From Archivesica marissinica (taxonomy: Eukaryota; Mollusca; Bivalvia; Venerida; Vesicomyidae): a stretch of DNA of 64,000 nucleotides. Made by a program: the position numbers and the translations under genes. The notes under the pieces are model-generated. The model had not been told where the DNA came from. It was given only the letters and a program-made list of their open reading frames with translations, and did no database searches. Each line of letters opens with the position of its first letter. The stretch's first letter is position 1. Location: assembly GCA_014843695.1 (NCBI GenBank), contig CM026397.1:40386651-40450650 (forward strand). Reading direction: 5' to 3'. This document shows positions 12,493 to 23,100 of this stretch, one piece after another.

Positions 12493-13213
12493 CTGGACTA
12501 GTTATGTCCCATGGTGTGTGTCCCACCTGGACTAGTTATGTCCCATGGTGTGTGTCCCACCTGGACTAGTTATGTCCCATGGTGTGTGTCCCACCTGGAC
12601 TAGTTATGTCCCATGGTGTGTGTCCCACCTGGACTAGTTATGTCCCATGGTGTGTGTCCCACCTGGACTAGTTATGTCCCATGGTGTGTGTCCCACCTGG
12701 ACTAGTTATGTCCCATGGTGTGTGTCCCACCTGGACTAGTTATGTCACATGGTGTGTGTCCCACCTGGACTAGTTATGTCCCATGGTGTGTGTCCCACCT
12801 GGACTAGTTATGTCCCATGGTGTGTGCCCCACCTGGACTAGTTATGTCCCATGGTGTGTGTCCCACCTGGACTAGTTATGTCCCATGGTGTGTGTCCCAC
12901 CTGGACTAGTTATGTCCCATGGTGTGTGCCCCACCTGGACTAGTTATGTCCCATGGTGTGTGCCCCACCTGGACTAGTTATGTCCCATGGTGTGTGCCCC
13001 ACCTGGACTAGTTATGTCCCATGGTGTGTGTCCCACCTGGATTAGTTATGTTCCATGTTGTGTGCCCCAGTTTGATGGTATGTACATTTGTGCAATACCT
13101 GGACTAGTTATGTCCCATGGTGTGTGCCCCCGTTTGATGTTACATGCTTTTGCACAATGCCTGGACTAGTTATGTCCCATGGTGTGTGCCCTAGTTTGAT
13201 GGTACATACATTT
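12493..13213. repeat. Array B: 34-bp minisatellite (about 21 units)
   Basis: The unit is CTGGACTAGTTATGTCCCAT plus GGTGTGTGTCCCAC, 34 bp. Near the gap some units carry a longer spacer with GTTTGATGGTACATACATTT, and the contig ends inside such a spacer. The same spacer in inverse orientation is at 40,776-40,860 in contig 2. Confidence 0.95.
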
Positions 13214-14213
13214 NNNNNNNNNNNNNNNNNNNNNNNNNNNNNNNNNNNNNNNNNNNNNNNNNNNNNNNNNNNNNNNNNNNNNNNNNNNNNNNNNNNNNNN
13301 NNNNNNNNNNNNNNNNNNNNNNNNNNNNNNNNNNNNNNNNNNNNNNNNNNNNNNNNNNNNNNNNNNNNNNNNNNNNNNNNNNNNNNNNNNNNNNNNNNNN
13401 NNNNNNNNNNNNNNNNNNNNNNNNNNNNNNNNNNNNNNNNNNNNNNNNNNNNNNNNNNNNNNNNNNNNNNNNNNNNNNNNNNNNNNNNNNNNNNNNNNNN
13501 NNNNNNNNNNNNNNNNNNNNNNNNNNNNNNNNNNNNNNNNNNNNNNNNNNNNNNNNNNNNNNNNNNNNNNNNNNNNNNNNNNNNNNNNNNNNNNNNNNNN
13601 NNNNNNNNNNNNNNNNNNNNNNNNNNNNNNNNNNNNNNNNNNNNNNNNNNNNNNNNNNNNNNNNNNNNNNNNNNNNNNNNNNNNNNNNNNNNNNNNNNNN
13701 NNNNNNNNNNNNNNNNNNNNNNNNNNNNNNNNNNNNNNNNNNNNNNNNNNNNNNNNNNNNNNNNNNNNNNNNNNNNNNNNNNNNNNNNNNNNNNNNNNNN
13801 NNNNNNNNNNNNNNNNNNNNNNNNNNNNNNNNNNNNNNNNNNNNNNNNNNNNNNNNNNNNNNNNNNNNNNNNNNNNNNNNNNNNNNNNNNNNNNNNNNNN
13901 NNNNNNNNNNNNNNNNNNNNNNNNNNNNNNNNNNNNNNNNNNNNNNNNNNNNNNNNNNNNNNNNNNNNNNNNNNNNNNNNNNNNNNNNNNNNNNNNNNNN
14001 NNNNNNNNNNNNNNNNNNNNNNNNNNNNNNNNNNNNNNNNNNNNNNNNNNNNNNNNNNNNNNNNNNNNNNNNNNNNNNNNNNNNNNNNNNNNNNNNNNNN
14101 NNNNNNNNNNNNNNNNNNNNNNNNNNNNNNNNNNNNNNNNNNNNNNNNNNNNNNNNNNNNNNNNNNNNNNNNNNNNNNNNNNNNNNNNNNNNNNNNNNNN
14201 NNNNNNNNNNNNN
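13214..14213. other. Assembly gap, exactly 1,000 N
   Basis: The run is exactly 1,000 N, the same length as the second gap, so it is a placeholder and not a measured distance. Open frames that run through it are meaningless. Left of it is array B; right of it is a LINE remnant unrelated to array B. Confidence 0.99.
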
Positions 14214-14231
14214 CATTCACCGACGCCTCAC

Positions 14232-14685
14232 CCTCGACCACTACACGCACGAATCTCTTGGTTAGAAAGTTTCGCGGTCAAAAATGTATCTGACCGAAAT
14301 CGAATATTGCAATGTCGGTTTGATAGCCTTCTTCATTATTTTATCAGTAGGTCCTACAAAGTTACTAGAAGCTGTGTTTCACATGAGAAACCAGATATAA
14401 ATCCATGGTTTAATTTTGTGAAAATGTCGTTTTTCTCAAAATGATTTACTAAGTTAACGTGTTCTAAAGTTTTGCACAACTCAATGTAAAAGGCACAGGC
14501 CTATTGTGTTCGACTAGATGGCCGTCTCCGTTGTTATATATAGGGGACACATTCACGTTTACCCAGTTGTCTGATAAAGTTCCATCTTCAATTGAGGTCT
14601 TGATGATATTAGTAATTCCAGGTACAAGTTGTTTTGCACTGTTTTTTAAGATGACATTGGACATAGTGTCAGGCCCTATTGATTC
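14232..14685 (-). pseudogene. Non-LTR retrotransposon reverse transcriptase remnant
   Basis: Minus-strand translation shows the ordered landmarks of a jockey/CR1/L2-type LINE reverse transcriptase, spread over several frames. SIGPDTMSN (family: GPDGI) is followed by NVSPIYNNGDG (family: VTPIFKKGD), a degenerate NRPV, CKTLEHV after a frameshift near 14,480, HGF and SCETQL. After further stops and a shift come QTDIAIFDFG, matching motif A (family: ILDFSKAFD), where the first Asp is retained and the second is lost. A stop directly precedes the fragment at 14,686-14,688. The endonuclease, the YADD region and the C-terminus are absent; the contig edge lies 20-30 bp beyond motif A. It is an old dead copy. 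The short frame called here is only one segment of it. Confidence 0.85.
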
Positions 14686-15299
14686 TTATTCGTTTATATA
14701 AAAAATATTATTTGAGTAACTTTTCAATTCACATTGATGTTGATTGTCATAATTTTATATAGAAATGGCCACATACATGTAAGTCAGTCTAGTTATACTA
14801 TATGAAACCATTTTCCCAGCTGGCACCATGAGGTGTGACAGGATGATGTACACTGTATAATGTATTAATTTGCGGAAGAAGACGTATATATTGCACATCA
14901 TTAAGCCAGCCAAAAATAGGTGGCTCTGCAAAGGGTTGTTCTCGTCATCTGTGTCGGTATCCTCTTCACTCCTGGTGAGCTTGTGCAACGTCAAATGTTA
15001 TAGTATGGTATAGAGATTTAATACTGACAGGTGTGCGTGATCATGTGACACATTGTTGTGGCGGTGATTCAAGTGTGTTTTATTGTTACATTTGAGCTTT
15101 TATCACATTGTTCATTGAATGTTGGTAAGTTAAGCTTAGAGGAAGATAGTATGTAAACTATCTTCGATTTTTATATATGTTCTGAGCCTCCAAACATTAT
15201 TCATAGTGTAGTTATTGTGAGAAACTTATTTATTCGCTCCCTAATTTGCCTAAATAGAAAATTCCATGAAATTGTATTTATAAACGAACTCTCCATAAA
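14686..15299. other. Unique sequence, no feature seen
   Basis: About 600 bp between two LINE remnants of opposite orientation. I see no repeat boundary or coding signal. The LINE family's 3' part could extend leftward from 15,300, but I cannot recognise residues there. Confidence 0.5.
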
Positions 15300-15698
15300 G
15301 GACCACTGTTACGTCAAAACTATTTCAGCATTAGAATCGTGAATTGCTGGATAGACCTGCCAGAGAGGGTAATTTCTGAAAGTCTGTTGACACATTCAAA
15401 TCCAGATTAGTTTATACAAATTTATTTTAGCTCGATTGCGAAACAAGTTTTTAAACTTATATTAATCACTCTCGAGACCTCATTCCTGTTGGAATCCATC
15501 GCTATGAGGGAGAGAGAAGAGGCAACGTGGAATTTAAATGCCTTGCCTAACGGCATAATCGTAACGGCTCCAACGGGGCTCGAACTCCGGACCTTTCGCA
15601 CCTGAAGCGAACGCGCATCCACTGGGCTATCACAACTTCCACACAAATCCAGATTAGACCTCAACTGGAATGTAACAAACAATTATGGGACACAATAG
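15300..15698 (+). pseudogene. LINE ORF2 C-terminal remnant interrupted by a SINE
   Basis: Plus-strand translation before the SINE gives LRQNYFSIRIVNCWIDLPE. This matches the conserved LINE C-terminal signature (xFFSxRVVxxWNxLPxxVV) typical of mollusc and cnidarian jockey/CR1-like elements. After a one-base frameshift comes SVDTFKSRL, interrupted by SINE-A (15,411-15,643), then DLNWNVTNN and a TAG stop at 15,696-15,698. The reading resumes exactly once one copy of the 14-bp target duplication is removed, so the SINE inserted into an already recognisable LINE end. Only about 55 codons survive. Confidence 0.85.
15411..15643 (-). mobile_element. SINE-A copy with perfect 14-bp target duplication
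   Basis: On the minus strand it starts with TGTGGAAGTTGTGATAGCCC, includes box A-like TAGCCCAGTGGATGCGCG and box B-like GGAGTTCGAGCCCC, then a body with GGCATTTAAATTCCACGTTG. It ends in CGCAATCGAGCTAAAATAAA and TTTGTATAAAC. CAAATCCAGATTAG flanks both sides (15,397-15,410 and 15,644-15,657), a perfect duplication. The 233-bp length and ordered modules define the family; other copies or pieces are at 16,859, 18,933, 24,755, 25,352, 26,352, 30,402 and 33,031. Confidence 0.9.
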
Positions 15699-15774
15699 GC
15701 TCAGTCTAAATCTTAAACTGTTAAATTCCCATAAAAATTGTACATGTAGATGTAAACATTTCGAGCCATATCCT

Positions 15775-15982
15775 ATGTATGTATGTTCCATTAATGTCAA
15801 ACCCCTTGTGGGGAACTAGATTTGTTTTCCTGGACAGGCTAAGCCAACCTAAATGGTTGATCAGTATGAAGCAATGTCTGTGAGGTACCTTGCTCAATGA
15901 CACTACATGTATACGTGGCCTGACCAAGTATCAAACCCAGGACCATGTCGATTCCAAAACCGACACTCTACGAAGGACTCCA
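15775..15982 (-). mobile_element. SINE-B copy
   Basis: Same order of landmarks as 7,145-7,343: ATGTATGTATGTTCCATTAA, CAAACCCCTTG, GGCTAAGCC, a GCAATG-to-TTGCTCAATGACACTACAT segment, and the inverse box B-like AGTATCAAACCCAGGACC near the right end. The right end (box A region) is eroded. It contains an extra AAATGGTTGATC segment relative to the first copy. Confidence 0.65.
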
Positions 15983-16121
15983 CACAACTTCAAGAATAAG
16001 GAGATATCATAATGATATGGTTCATACTATTGTTGTTTTGATATAAATTTGTGCAATGCCAACTCTGGAGCATTATCATACAAATGCAGTTTGTTGGTCA
16101 CCCACATTTCCATGGTAGAAA

Positions 16122-16665
16122 TCAAGAATCGCAGTTACCCTGAAAACGATTATCAGTCAGTAGAGCAGACTTGAATCCCTCAATGGTACTGGCTGCTGGA
16201 GATGGAAGCATGTTCCATAGACTTCACTTAGGGCACTTGGAAAAAAGGAGCGTATGTCATATGGTCATCTCTATGGTGTTATCCAGTATTTCAAAAAGCA
16301 TCTTTTCATTCCTTAAGATTTTCAGGTATGAAGTTTATCTGTTGTCTTGTGTTTTATTGTTTCTATTGTGTAGAAGAAGTCAAGAGTGCAGGACAAGGTA
16401 TCTCGGGTCATGACCTCTCAGGGTGATGTTGGTCATAATTCGTAATGACTCAGGTTGTGAACTATCGGGTACATCATGGTGACTTTAGCATAAAATTTCC
16501 TATGAATGATACATCTGTAGGTTGTTAATCATGGTTGTTACCCATTGTTTGTCTATTTCACCAGTCACATATATTACCGCTCTACTTGTCCGATCTATTT
16601 GATGTTACGCTGATTGAATGGATGCCAGACGGTGGAGGCATACTCAGTTATCGTTACGCGATGTT
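16122..16665 (-). pseudogene. LINE ORF2 C-terminal half, heavily frameshifted
   Basis: Minus-strand translation reads VTITEYASTVWHPFNQRNI, the EYASxVWDPxTQxxI signature that follows the reverse-transcriptase catalytic region in jockey/CR1/L2-type LINEs. It continues in changing frames with MTNITLRGHDPRYLVLHS (family: TRGHxxxL) and SFFPSAL (family: SFFPRTI). The end is WNMLPSPAASTIEGFKSALL and a stop at 16,122-16,124 (family: WNxLPxxVVxAxSxxxFKxxL). At least four frame changes and several stops make it non-functional. Its upstream side abuts the 38-bp array D, which removed or displaced the catalytic part. It differs from the 15,300 remnant in orientation and sequence, so it is a separate insertion. 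Confidence 0.82.
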
Positions 16666-16679
16666 AATGCCAAGGTATT

Positions 16680-18355
16680 GTGCTGTTAGCTCGGAGGCAT
16701 TCAGTCTATTAGGGGGTGCTATTAGCTCGGAGGCATTCAGTCTATTATGGGGTGCTGTTAGCTCTGAGGCATTCAGTCTATTATGGGGTGCTGTTAGCTC
16801 GGAGGCATTCAGTCTATTAGGGGGTGCTGTTAGCTCCGAGACATTCGGTCTATATTCTATACAAATTTATTTTAGCTCGATTGCGAAACAAGTTATTACA
16901 ATTTATATTAATCACTCTTGAGTCCTCATTCCTTATGGAATCCATCGCCACGAGGGAGAGAGAAGATGCAACATGGAATTTAAATGCCTTGCCTAAGGAC
17001 ACAATTGTAACAGCTCCAGCGGGCTCGAACTCCGAACATTTCGCACCTGAAGCGAACATGCATCCACTGCACTATCACAACTTCCACAGTCTATATTCTG
17101 GGTACTGTTGGCTCGGAGACAGTCAGTCTATATTCGAGGGTGCTGTTAGCTTGGAGACATTCAGTCTATATTCGAGGGTGCTGTTAGCTCGGAGACAGTC
17201 AGTCTATATTCGTAGGTGCTGTTAGCTCGGAGACAGTCAGTCTTTATTCGTTGGTGCTGTTAGCTATATTTGTGGGTACTGTTAGCTCGGAGACAGTCAG
17301 TCTATATTCTGGGTACTGTTAGCTCGGAGACAGTCAGTCTATATTCTGGGTACTGTTAGCTCGGAGACAGTCAGTCTATATTCTGGGTACTGTTAGCTCG
17401 GAGACTGTCGGTCTACATTCGAGGGTGCTGTTAGCTCGGAGACAGTCAGTCTATATTCGTAGGTGCTTTTAGCTCGGAGACAGTCAGTCTATATTCGTAG
17501 GTGCTGTTAGCTCGGAGACAGTCAGTCTTTATTCGTGGGTGCTGTTAGCTATATTTGTGGGTACTGTTAGCTCGGAGACAGTCAGTCTATATTCTGGGTA
17601 CTGTTAGCTCAGAGACAGTCAGTCTATATTCTGGGTACTGTTAGCTCGGAGACAGTCGGTCTACATTCGAGGGTGCTGTTAGCTCGGAGACATTCAGTGT
17701 ATATTCGAGGGTGCTGTTAGCTCGGAGACAGTCAGTATATATTCGTGGGTGCTGTTAGCTCGGAGACATTCAGTATATATTCGTGGATGCTGTTAGCTCG
17801 GAGATGGTCAGTATATATTCGTGGGTGCTGTTAGCTCGGAGACAGTCGGTCTACATTCGAGGGTGCTGTTAGCTCGGAGACATTCAGTGTATATTCGAGG
17901 GTGCTGTTAGCTCGGAGACAGTCAGTATATATTCGTGGGTGCTGTTAGCTCGGAGACATTCAGTATATATTCGTGGATGCTGTTAGCTCGGAGATGGTCA
18001 GTATATATTCGTGGGTGCTGTTAGCTCGGAGACAGTCGGTCTACATTCGAGGGTGCTGTTAGCTCGGAGACATTCAGTGTATATTCGAGGGTGCTGTTAG
18101 CTCGGAGACAGTCAGTATATATTCGTGGGTGCTGTTAGCTCGGAGACAGTCAGTATATATTCGTGGGTGCTGTTAGCTCGGAGACAGTCAGTATATATTC
18201 GTGGGTGCTGTTAGCTCGGAGACAGTCAGTATATATTCGTGGGTGCTGTTAGCTATATTCGTGGGTACTGTTAGCTCGGAAACAGTCAGTCTATATTCTG
18301 GGTGCGCTGTTAGCTCGGAGACATTTAGTCTATATTCAGGGGTGCCGTTAGTCAG
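16680..18355. repeat. Array D: 38-bp minisatellite with 190-bp higher-order period
   Basis: The unit is GTTAGCTCGGAGACAGTCAG plus TATATATTCGTGGGTGCT, 38 bp. Early units (16,680-16,850) are a 36-bp form with GGCATTCAGTCTATTAGGGG. Between about 17,650 and 18,040 five-unit blocks repeat exactly: GACAGTCGGTCTACATTCG occurs at 17,651, 17,841 and 18,031, each 190 bp apart. SINE-A interrupts the array at 16,859-17,088, and a MITE follows at its right end. Confidence 0.93.
16859..17088 (-). mobile_element. SINE-A copy inserted in array D
   Basis: A full-length family member (230 bp) with the same tail, body and head as 15,411-15,643. GTCTATATTCT flanks both sides (16,848-16,858 and 17,089-17,099). 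The flanks are themselves array units, so the apparent duplication could partly reflect neighbouring units. It abuts the SINE exactly on both sides, as a target duplication should. Confidence 0.88.
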
Positions 18356-18362
18356 TGACAGG

Positions 18363-18531
18363 CAGTCAAACCTGTGTTAGTGGTCACCTGCATTAATCAG
18401 CCAACCTGCATTAAGGAGCCAATTTCCAGATTTCCAATATGTTGTTTTATTGTACATTTGATGCAGCCACCTGTGCTAAGCAGCCACTTTCTGTGATGAC
18501 CTTGGCTAGCTGCTTAAGACATGTTTGACTG
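18363..18531. mobile_element. 169-bp MITE with CAGTCAAAC ends
   Basis: The left end is CAGTCAAACCTGTGT and the right end is the inverse, AGACATGTTTGACTG (one internal mismatch). The right flank is TA; the left flank is not. Internal inverted segments (GCAGCCACCTGTGCTAAGCA against TTGGCTAGCTGCTTAAG) suggest a foldback. The ends resemble Tc1/mariner (Tigger/pogo-like) termini. It lies within the last degraded units of array D, whose sequence resumes at TATATTCGG. Confidence 0.65.
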
Positions 18532-18596
18532 TATATTCGGGGGGTACTATTACTTGTACATTGCAAAATCCAAACCATACAATTATTTCATTTGAT

Positions 18597-18877
18597 AAAT
18601 TCATTTATCGTCGCCCACTAGTTAATCACAGCGACGTCTCCAGAAGTATAGTAATCATTTTATTATTTGGAGGATAGTGCAAGATGCAGAGGACGTTCCA
18701 ATTCCAGATGCATCCTTTGATCTTTTACATGCCAAGTGTATAGCACCGATACACGAGACCTTGTTTTATAGTCCCATCTGAAAGACTGTTAATATTATTA
18801 TTGTCAGACCAGGGATTGAACCTGCGATCACTGGATTCGCAGTCCAACGTGTTCACTACTGGACCACTGACTCATCG
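18597..18877 (-). mobile_element. SINE-C copy with tRNA-like head
   Basis: On the minus strand the head has box A-like TGGTCCAGTAGTGAACACG and box B-like GCAGGTTCAATCCCTGG at about 18,800-18,870. It is followed by ACTATCCTCCAAATAATA and TTAATCACTCGTTAAC-type body sequence, and ends in GACGATAAATGAATTTATC. Related copies are at 7,446, 30,180 (head region only), 37,438 and 37,867. Confidence 0.75.
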
Positions 18878-18932
18878 AATCCTACAATGTACAAGTGCAT
18901 CTTGCTGTTTAGTTTGGTTTGGATCGATACAA

Positions 18933-19060
18933 GTCTATTTTCCTCATTTGGGAAACATGTTCTTACAACATTAGTTTAATCGCTGTCGAGACCTTATTCC
19001 TGATGGAATCCATCGCCATGAGGGAGAAAGATGAGGCAATGTGGATTTAAGAGTCCTGTC
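18933..19060 (-). mobile_element. SINE-A fragment, degenerate
   Basis: Contains recognisable SINE-A modules in order (ATTTGGGAAACATGTTCTTAC, GTCGAGACCTTATTCCTGAT, GGAATCCATCGCCATGAGGG, GAGGCAATGTGGATTTAA) with more divergence than other copies. Where the tRNA-like head should continue, the 47-bp array begins. Confidence 0.7.
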
Positions 19061-19575
19061 TAATGTCATCACCATCGTGGTTCCGGCAGTGATCAAACCC
19101 ACAACCTCTCGGTTATATGGTGCACACCATATCCATCACCATCGTGGTTCCGGCAGTGATCAAACGGTGCACACCATATCCATCACCATCGTGGTTCCAG
19201 CAGTGATCAAACGGTGCACACCATATCCATCACCATCGTGGTTCCGGCAGTGATCAAACGGTGCACACCATATCCATCGTGGTTCCAGCAGTGATCAAAC
19301 GGTGCACACCATATCCATCACCATCGTGGTTCCGGCAGTGATCAAACGGTGCACACCATATCCATCACCATCGTGGTTCCGGCAGTGATCAAACGGTGCA
19401 CACTATATCCATCACCATCGTGGTTCCGGCAGTGATCAAACGGTGCACACCATATCCATCACCATCGTGGTTCCGGCAGTGATCAAACGGTGCACACTAT
19501 ATCCATCACCATCGTGGTTCCGGCAGTGATCAAACCCACAACCTCTCGGTTACACAGTGCACACCATATCCATTT
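19060..19575. repeat. 47-bp minisatellite grown from a SINE head region
   Basis: The unit is CATCACCATCGTGGTTCCGG, then CAGTGATCAAACGGTGCACA and CCATATC, 47 bp, about ten copies. The first and last units carry an extra ACCCACAACCTCTCGGTTA-like segment after GATCAA that inner units lack. In inverse orientation this reads like a box B (GGGTTTGATCACTGCC). The outer units therefore look ancestral and the inner ones an amplified deletion derivative. Confidence 0.88.
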
Positions 19576-19614
19576 CACCAAGGAGGTTCCATCTTTCTGT
19601 TTAGTTTTCTACAA

Positions 19615-19848
19615 AACCTTCAACACCACAGGCCTCTCAATAGGCTTACAAAAAGTGTAGATCCAGATGAGCCGGCTCGTGACGAGTCGTCACATCATGA
19701 TCTGAACTTTTTGCAAGTAATATTACTATTTTTAGACAAAAAGTACCCATTTTGATAAATGAACTGGTCCAAATGTAATTTTCTTATTAATGTATTGGTC
19801 TGAAAATATCATGCACCAGTCCATGTCAGTTACTTGGTGTTGAATGGG
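19615..19848 (-). mobile_element. MITE-P copy, one 33-bp segment
   Basis: Inverse-oriented MITE-P. The left end is degraded (ACCTTCAACACCACAGGCC); the right end is ATGCACCAGTCCATGTCAGT, TACTTGGTGTTGAATGGG and TTAA (19,849-19,852). The interior has the AGATCCAGATGAGCCGGCTC hairpin arm and the AT-rich AAATGAACTGGTCC to TTATTAATGTATTGGTCTGA block. Only one copy of the 33-bp subterminal segment is present. Its counterpart in contig 3 is 63,756-63,971. Confidence 0.85.
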
Positions 19849-19852
19849 TTAA

Positions 19853-20101
19853 AGTCAAGTGTATTGATTTGTTGATTTTATTGACACAAAGGAGTGCTAT
19901 TTATCATCAGATTTAAGCTGAACAAAGATAGGAACCTTGATAAGGATAGGTTTACATGTAAACAGTGTTTATACAGCATTACGGTTACAAAACCATATAA
20001 TGCCCCCTTGGCAAACAAAGGTGTAGGAATGTTTTCATTATAGACCATCTTGTAGCTTGTTGTATGATAAGAACTTGGCACATCGTTCCATTGTTGTTCA
20101 A
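19853..20101. other. Unique spacer, present inverted at 63,503-63,751
   Basis: A 249-bp non-repetitive segment (for example GGTTTACATGTAAACAGTG and TTGGCAAACAAAGGTGTAGG) between two MITE-P copies. The reverse complement is near-identical on inspection at the same relative position in contig 3. No gene signal is visible; the open frame that crosses it is a run-on from the array. Confidence 0.85.
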
Positions 20102-20105
20102 TTAA

Positions 20106-23100
20106 CCCATTCAACCCCAAGTAACTGACATGGACTGGTGAGTTCAACCCCAAGTAACTGACATGGACGGGTGCATTCAACCCCAAGTAACTGACATGGA
20201 CTGGTGCATTCAACCCCAAGTAACTGACATGGACTGGTGCATTCAACCCCAAGTAACTGACATGTACTGGTGCATTCAACCCCAAGTAACTGACATGGAC
20301 TGGTGCATTCAACCCCAAGTAACTGACATGGACTGGTGCATTCAACCCCAAGTAACTGACATGTACTGGTGCATTCAACCCCAAGTAACTGACATGGACT
20401 GGTGCATTCAACCCCAAGTAACTGACATGTACTGGTGCATTCAAGTCCAAGTAACTGACATGGACTGGTGCATTCAACCCCAAGTAACTGACATGGACGG
20501 GTGCATTCAACCCCAAGTAACTGACATGGACTGGTGCATTCAACCCCAAGTAACTGACATGGACTGGTGCATTCAATCCAAGTACTGACATGGACGGGTG
20601 CATTCAACCCCAAGTAACTGACATGTACTGGTGCATTCAACCCCAAGTAACTGACATGGACGGTGCATTCAACCCCAAGTAACTGACATGGATGGGTGCA
20701 TTCAACCCCAAGTAACTGACATGTACTGGTGCATTCAACCCCAAGTAACTGACATGTACTGGTGCATTCAACCCCAAGTAGCTGACATGGACTGGTGCAT
20801 TCAACCCCAAGTAACTGACATGGACTGGTGCATTCAATCCCAAGTAACTGACATGGACTGGTGCATTCAACCCCAAGTAACTGACATGGACTGGTGCATT
20901 CAACCCCAAGTAACTGACATGGACGGGTGCATTCAACCCCAAGTAACTGACATGGACGGGTGCATTCAACCCCAAGTAACTGACATGGACTGGTGCATTC
21001 AACCCCAAGTAACTGACATGGACTGGTGCATTCAATCCCAAGTAACTGACATAGACGGGTGCATTCAACCCCAAGTAACTGACATGTACTGGTGCATTCA
21101 ACCCCAAGTAGCTGACATGGACGGGTGCATTCAACCCCAAGTAACTGACATGGATAGGTGCATTCAACCCCAAGTAACTGACATGGACTGGTGCATTCAA
21201 CCCCAAGTAACTGACATGGACTGGTGCATTCAACCCCAAGTAACTGACATGGACTGGTGCATTCAACCCCAAGTAACTGACATGGACTGGTGCATTCAAT
21301 CCCAAGTAACTGACATGGACTGGTGCATTCAACCCCAAGTAACTGACATGGACTGGTGCATTCAACCCCAAGTAACTGACTGGCTGACATGGACGGGTGC
21401 ATTCAACCCCAAGTAACTGACATGGACGGGTGCATTCAACCCCAAGTAGCTGACATGGACGGGTGCATTCAACCCCAAGTAACTGACATGGACGGGTGCA
21501 TTCAACCCCAAGTAACTGACATGGACTGGTGCATTCAACCCCAAGTAGCTGACATGGACTGGTGCATTCAACCCCAAGTAGCTGACATGGACGGGTGCAT
21601 TCAACCCCAAGTAGCTGACATGGACGGGTGCATTCAACCCCAAGTAACTGACATGGACTGGTGCATTCAACCCCAAGTAACTGACATGGACTGGTGCATT
21701 CAATCCCAAGTAACTGACATAGACGGGTGCATTCAACCCCAAGTAACTGACATGGACTGGTGCATTCAACCCCAAGTAACTGACATGGACTGGTGCATTT
21801 AACACCAACTAACTGACATGGACGGGTGCATTCAACCCCAAGTAGCTGACATGGACTGGTGCATTCAACCCCAAGTAGCTGACATGGACGGGTGCATTCA
21901 ACCCCAAGTAACTGACATGGACGGGTGCATTCAACCCCAAGTAACTGACATGTACTGGTGCATTCAACCCCAAGTAACTGACATGTACTGGTGCATTCAA
22001 CCCCAAGTAGCTGACATGGATGGGTGCATTCAACCCAAAGTAACTGACATGGACTGGTGCATTCAACCCCAAGTAACTGACATGGACGGGTGAGTTCAAC
22101 CCCAAGTAACTGACATGGACTGGTGCATTCAACCCCAAGTAACTGACATGGACTGGTGCATTCAACCCCAAGTAACTGACATGTACTGGTGCATTCAAGT
22201 CCAAGTAACTGACATGGACTGGTGCATTCAACCCCAAGTAACTGACATGGACGGGTGCATTCAACCCCAAGTAACTGACATGTACTGGTGCATTCAAGTC
22301 CAAGTAACTGACATGTACTGGTGCATTCAACCCCAAGTAACTGACATGTACTGGTGCATTCAACCCCAAGTAACTGACATGTACTGGTGCATTCAACCCC
22401 AAGTAACTGACATGTACTGGTGCATTCAACCCCAAGTAACTGACATGTACTGGTGCATTCAAGTCCAAGTAACTGACATGGACTGGTGCATTCAACCCCA
22501 AGTAACTGACATGGACTGGTGCATTCAACCCCAAGTAACTGACATGTACTGGTGCATTCAACCCCAAGTAACTGACATGTACTGGTGCATTCAAGTCCAA
22601 GTAACTGACATGGACGGGTGCATTCAACCCCAAGTAACTGACATGGACGGGTGCATTCAACCCCAAGTAACTGACATGGACTGGTGCATTCAACCCCAAG
22701 TAACTGACATGGACTGGTGCATTCAACCCCAAGTAACTGACATGGACTGGTGCATTCAATCCCAAGTAACTGACATAGACGGGTGCATTCAACCCCAAGT
22801 AACTGACATGTACTGGTGCATTCAACCCCAAGTAGCTGACATGGACGGGTGCATTCAACCCCAAGTAACTGACATGGATGGGTGCATTCAACCCCAAGTA
22901 ACTGACATGTACTGGTGCATTCAACCCCAAGTAACTGACATGTACTGGTGCATTCAACCCCAAGTAGCTGACATGGACTGGTGCATTCAACCCCATGTAA
23001 CTGACATGGACTGGTGCATTCAATCCCAAGTAACTGACATGGACTGGTGCATTCAACCCCAAGTAACTGACATGGACTGGTGCATTCAACCCCAAGTAAC

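Noticed and set aside
13088..14293. Open frames crossing the N run
   Set aside because: The N run is a placeholder and codes for nothing knowable; the same applies to frames across 43,148-44,147.
16171..16413. 80-codon plus-strand frame over the LINE remnant
   Set aside because: It lies antisense to the recognisable LINE C-terminal motifs and is a chance frame.
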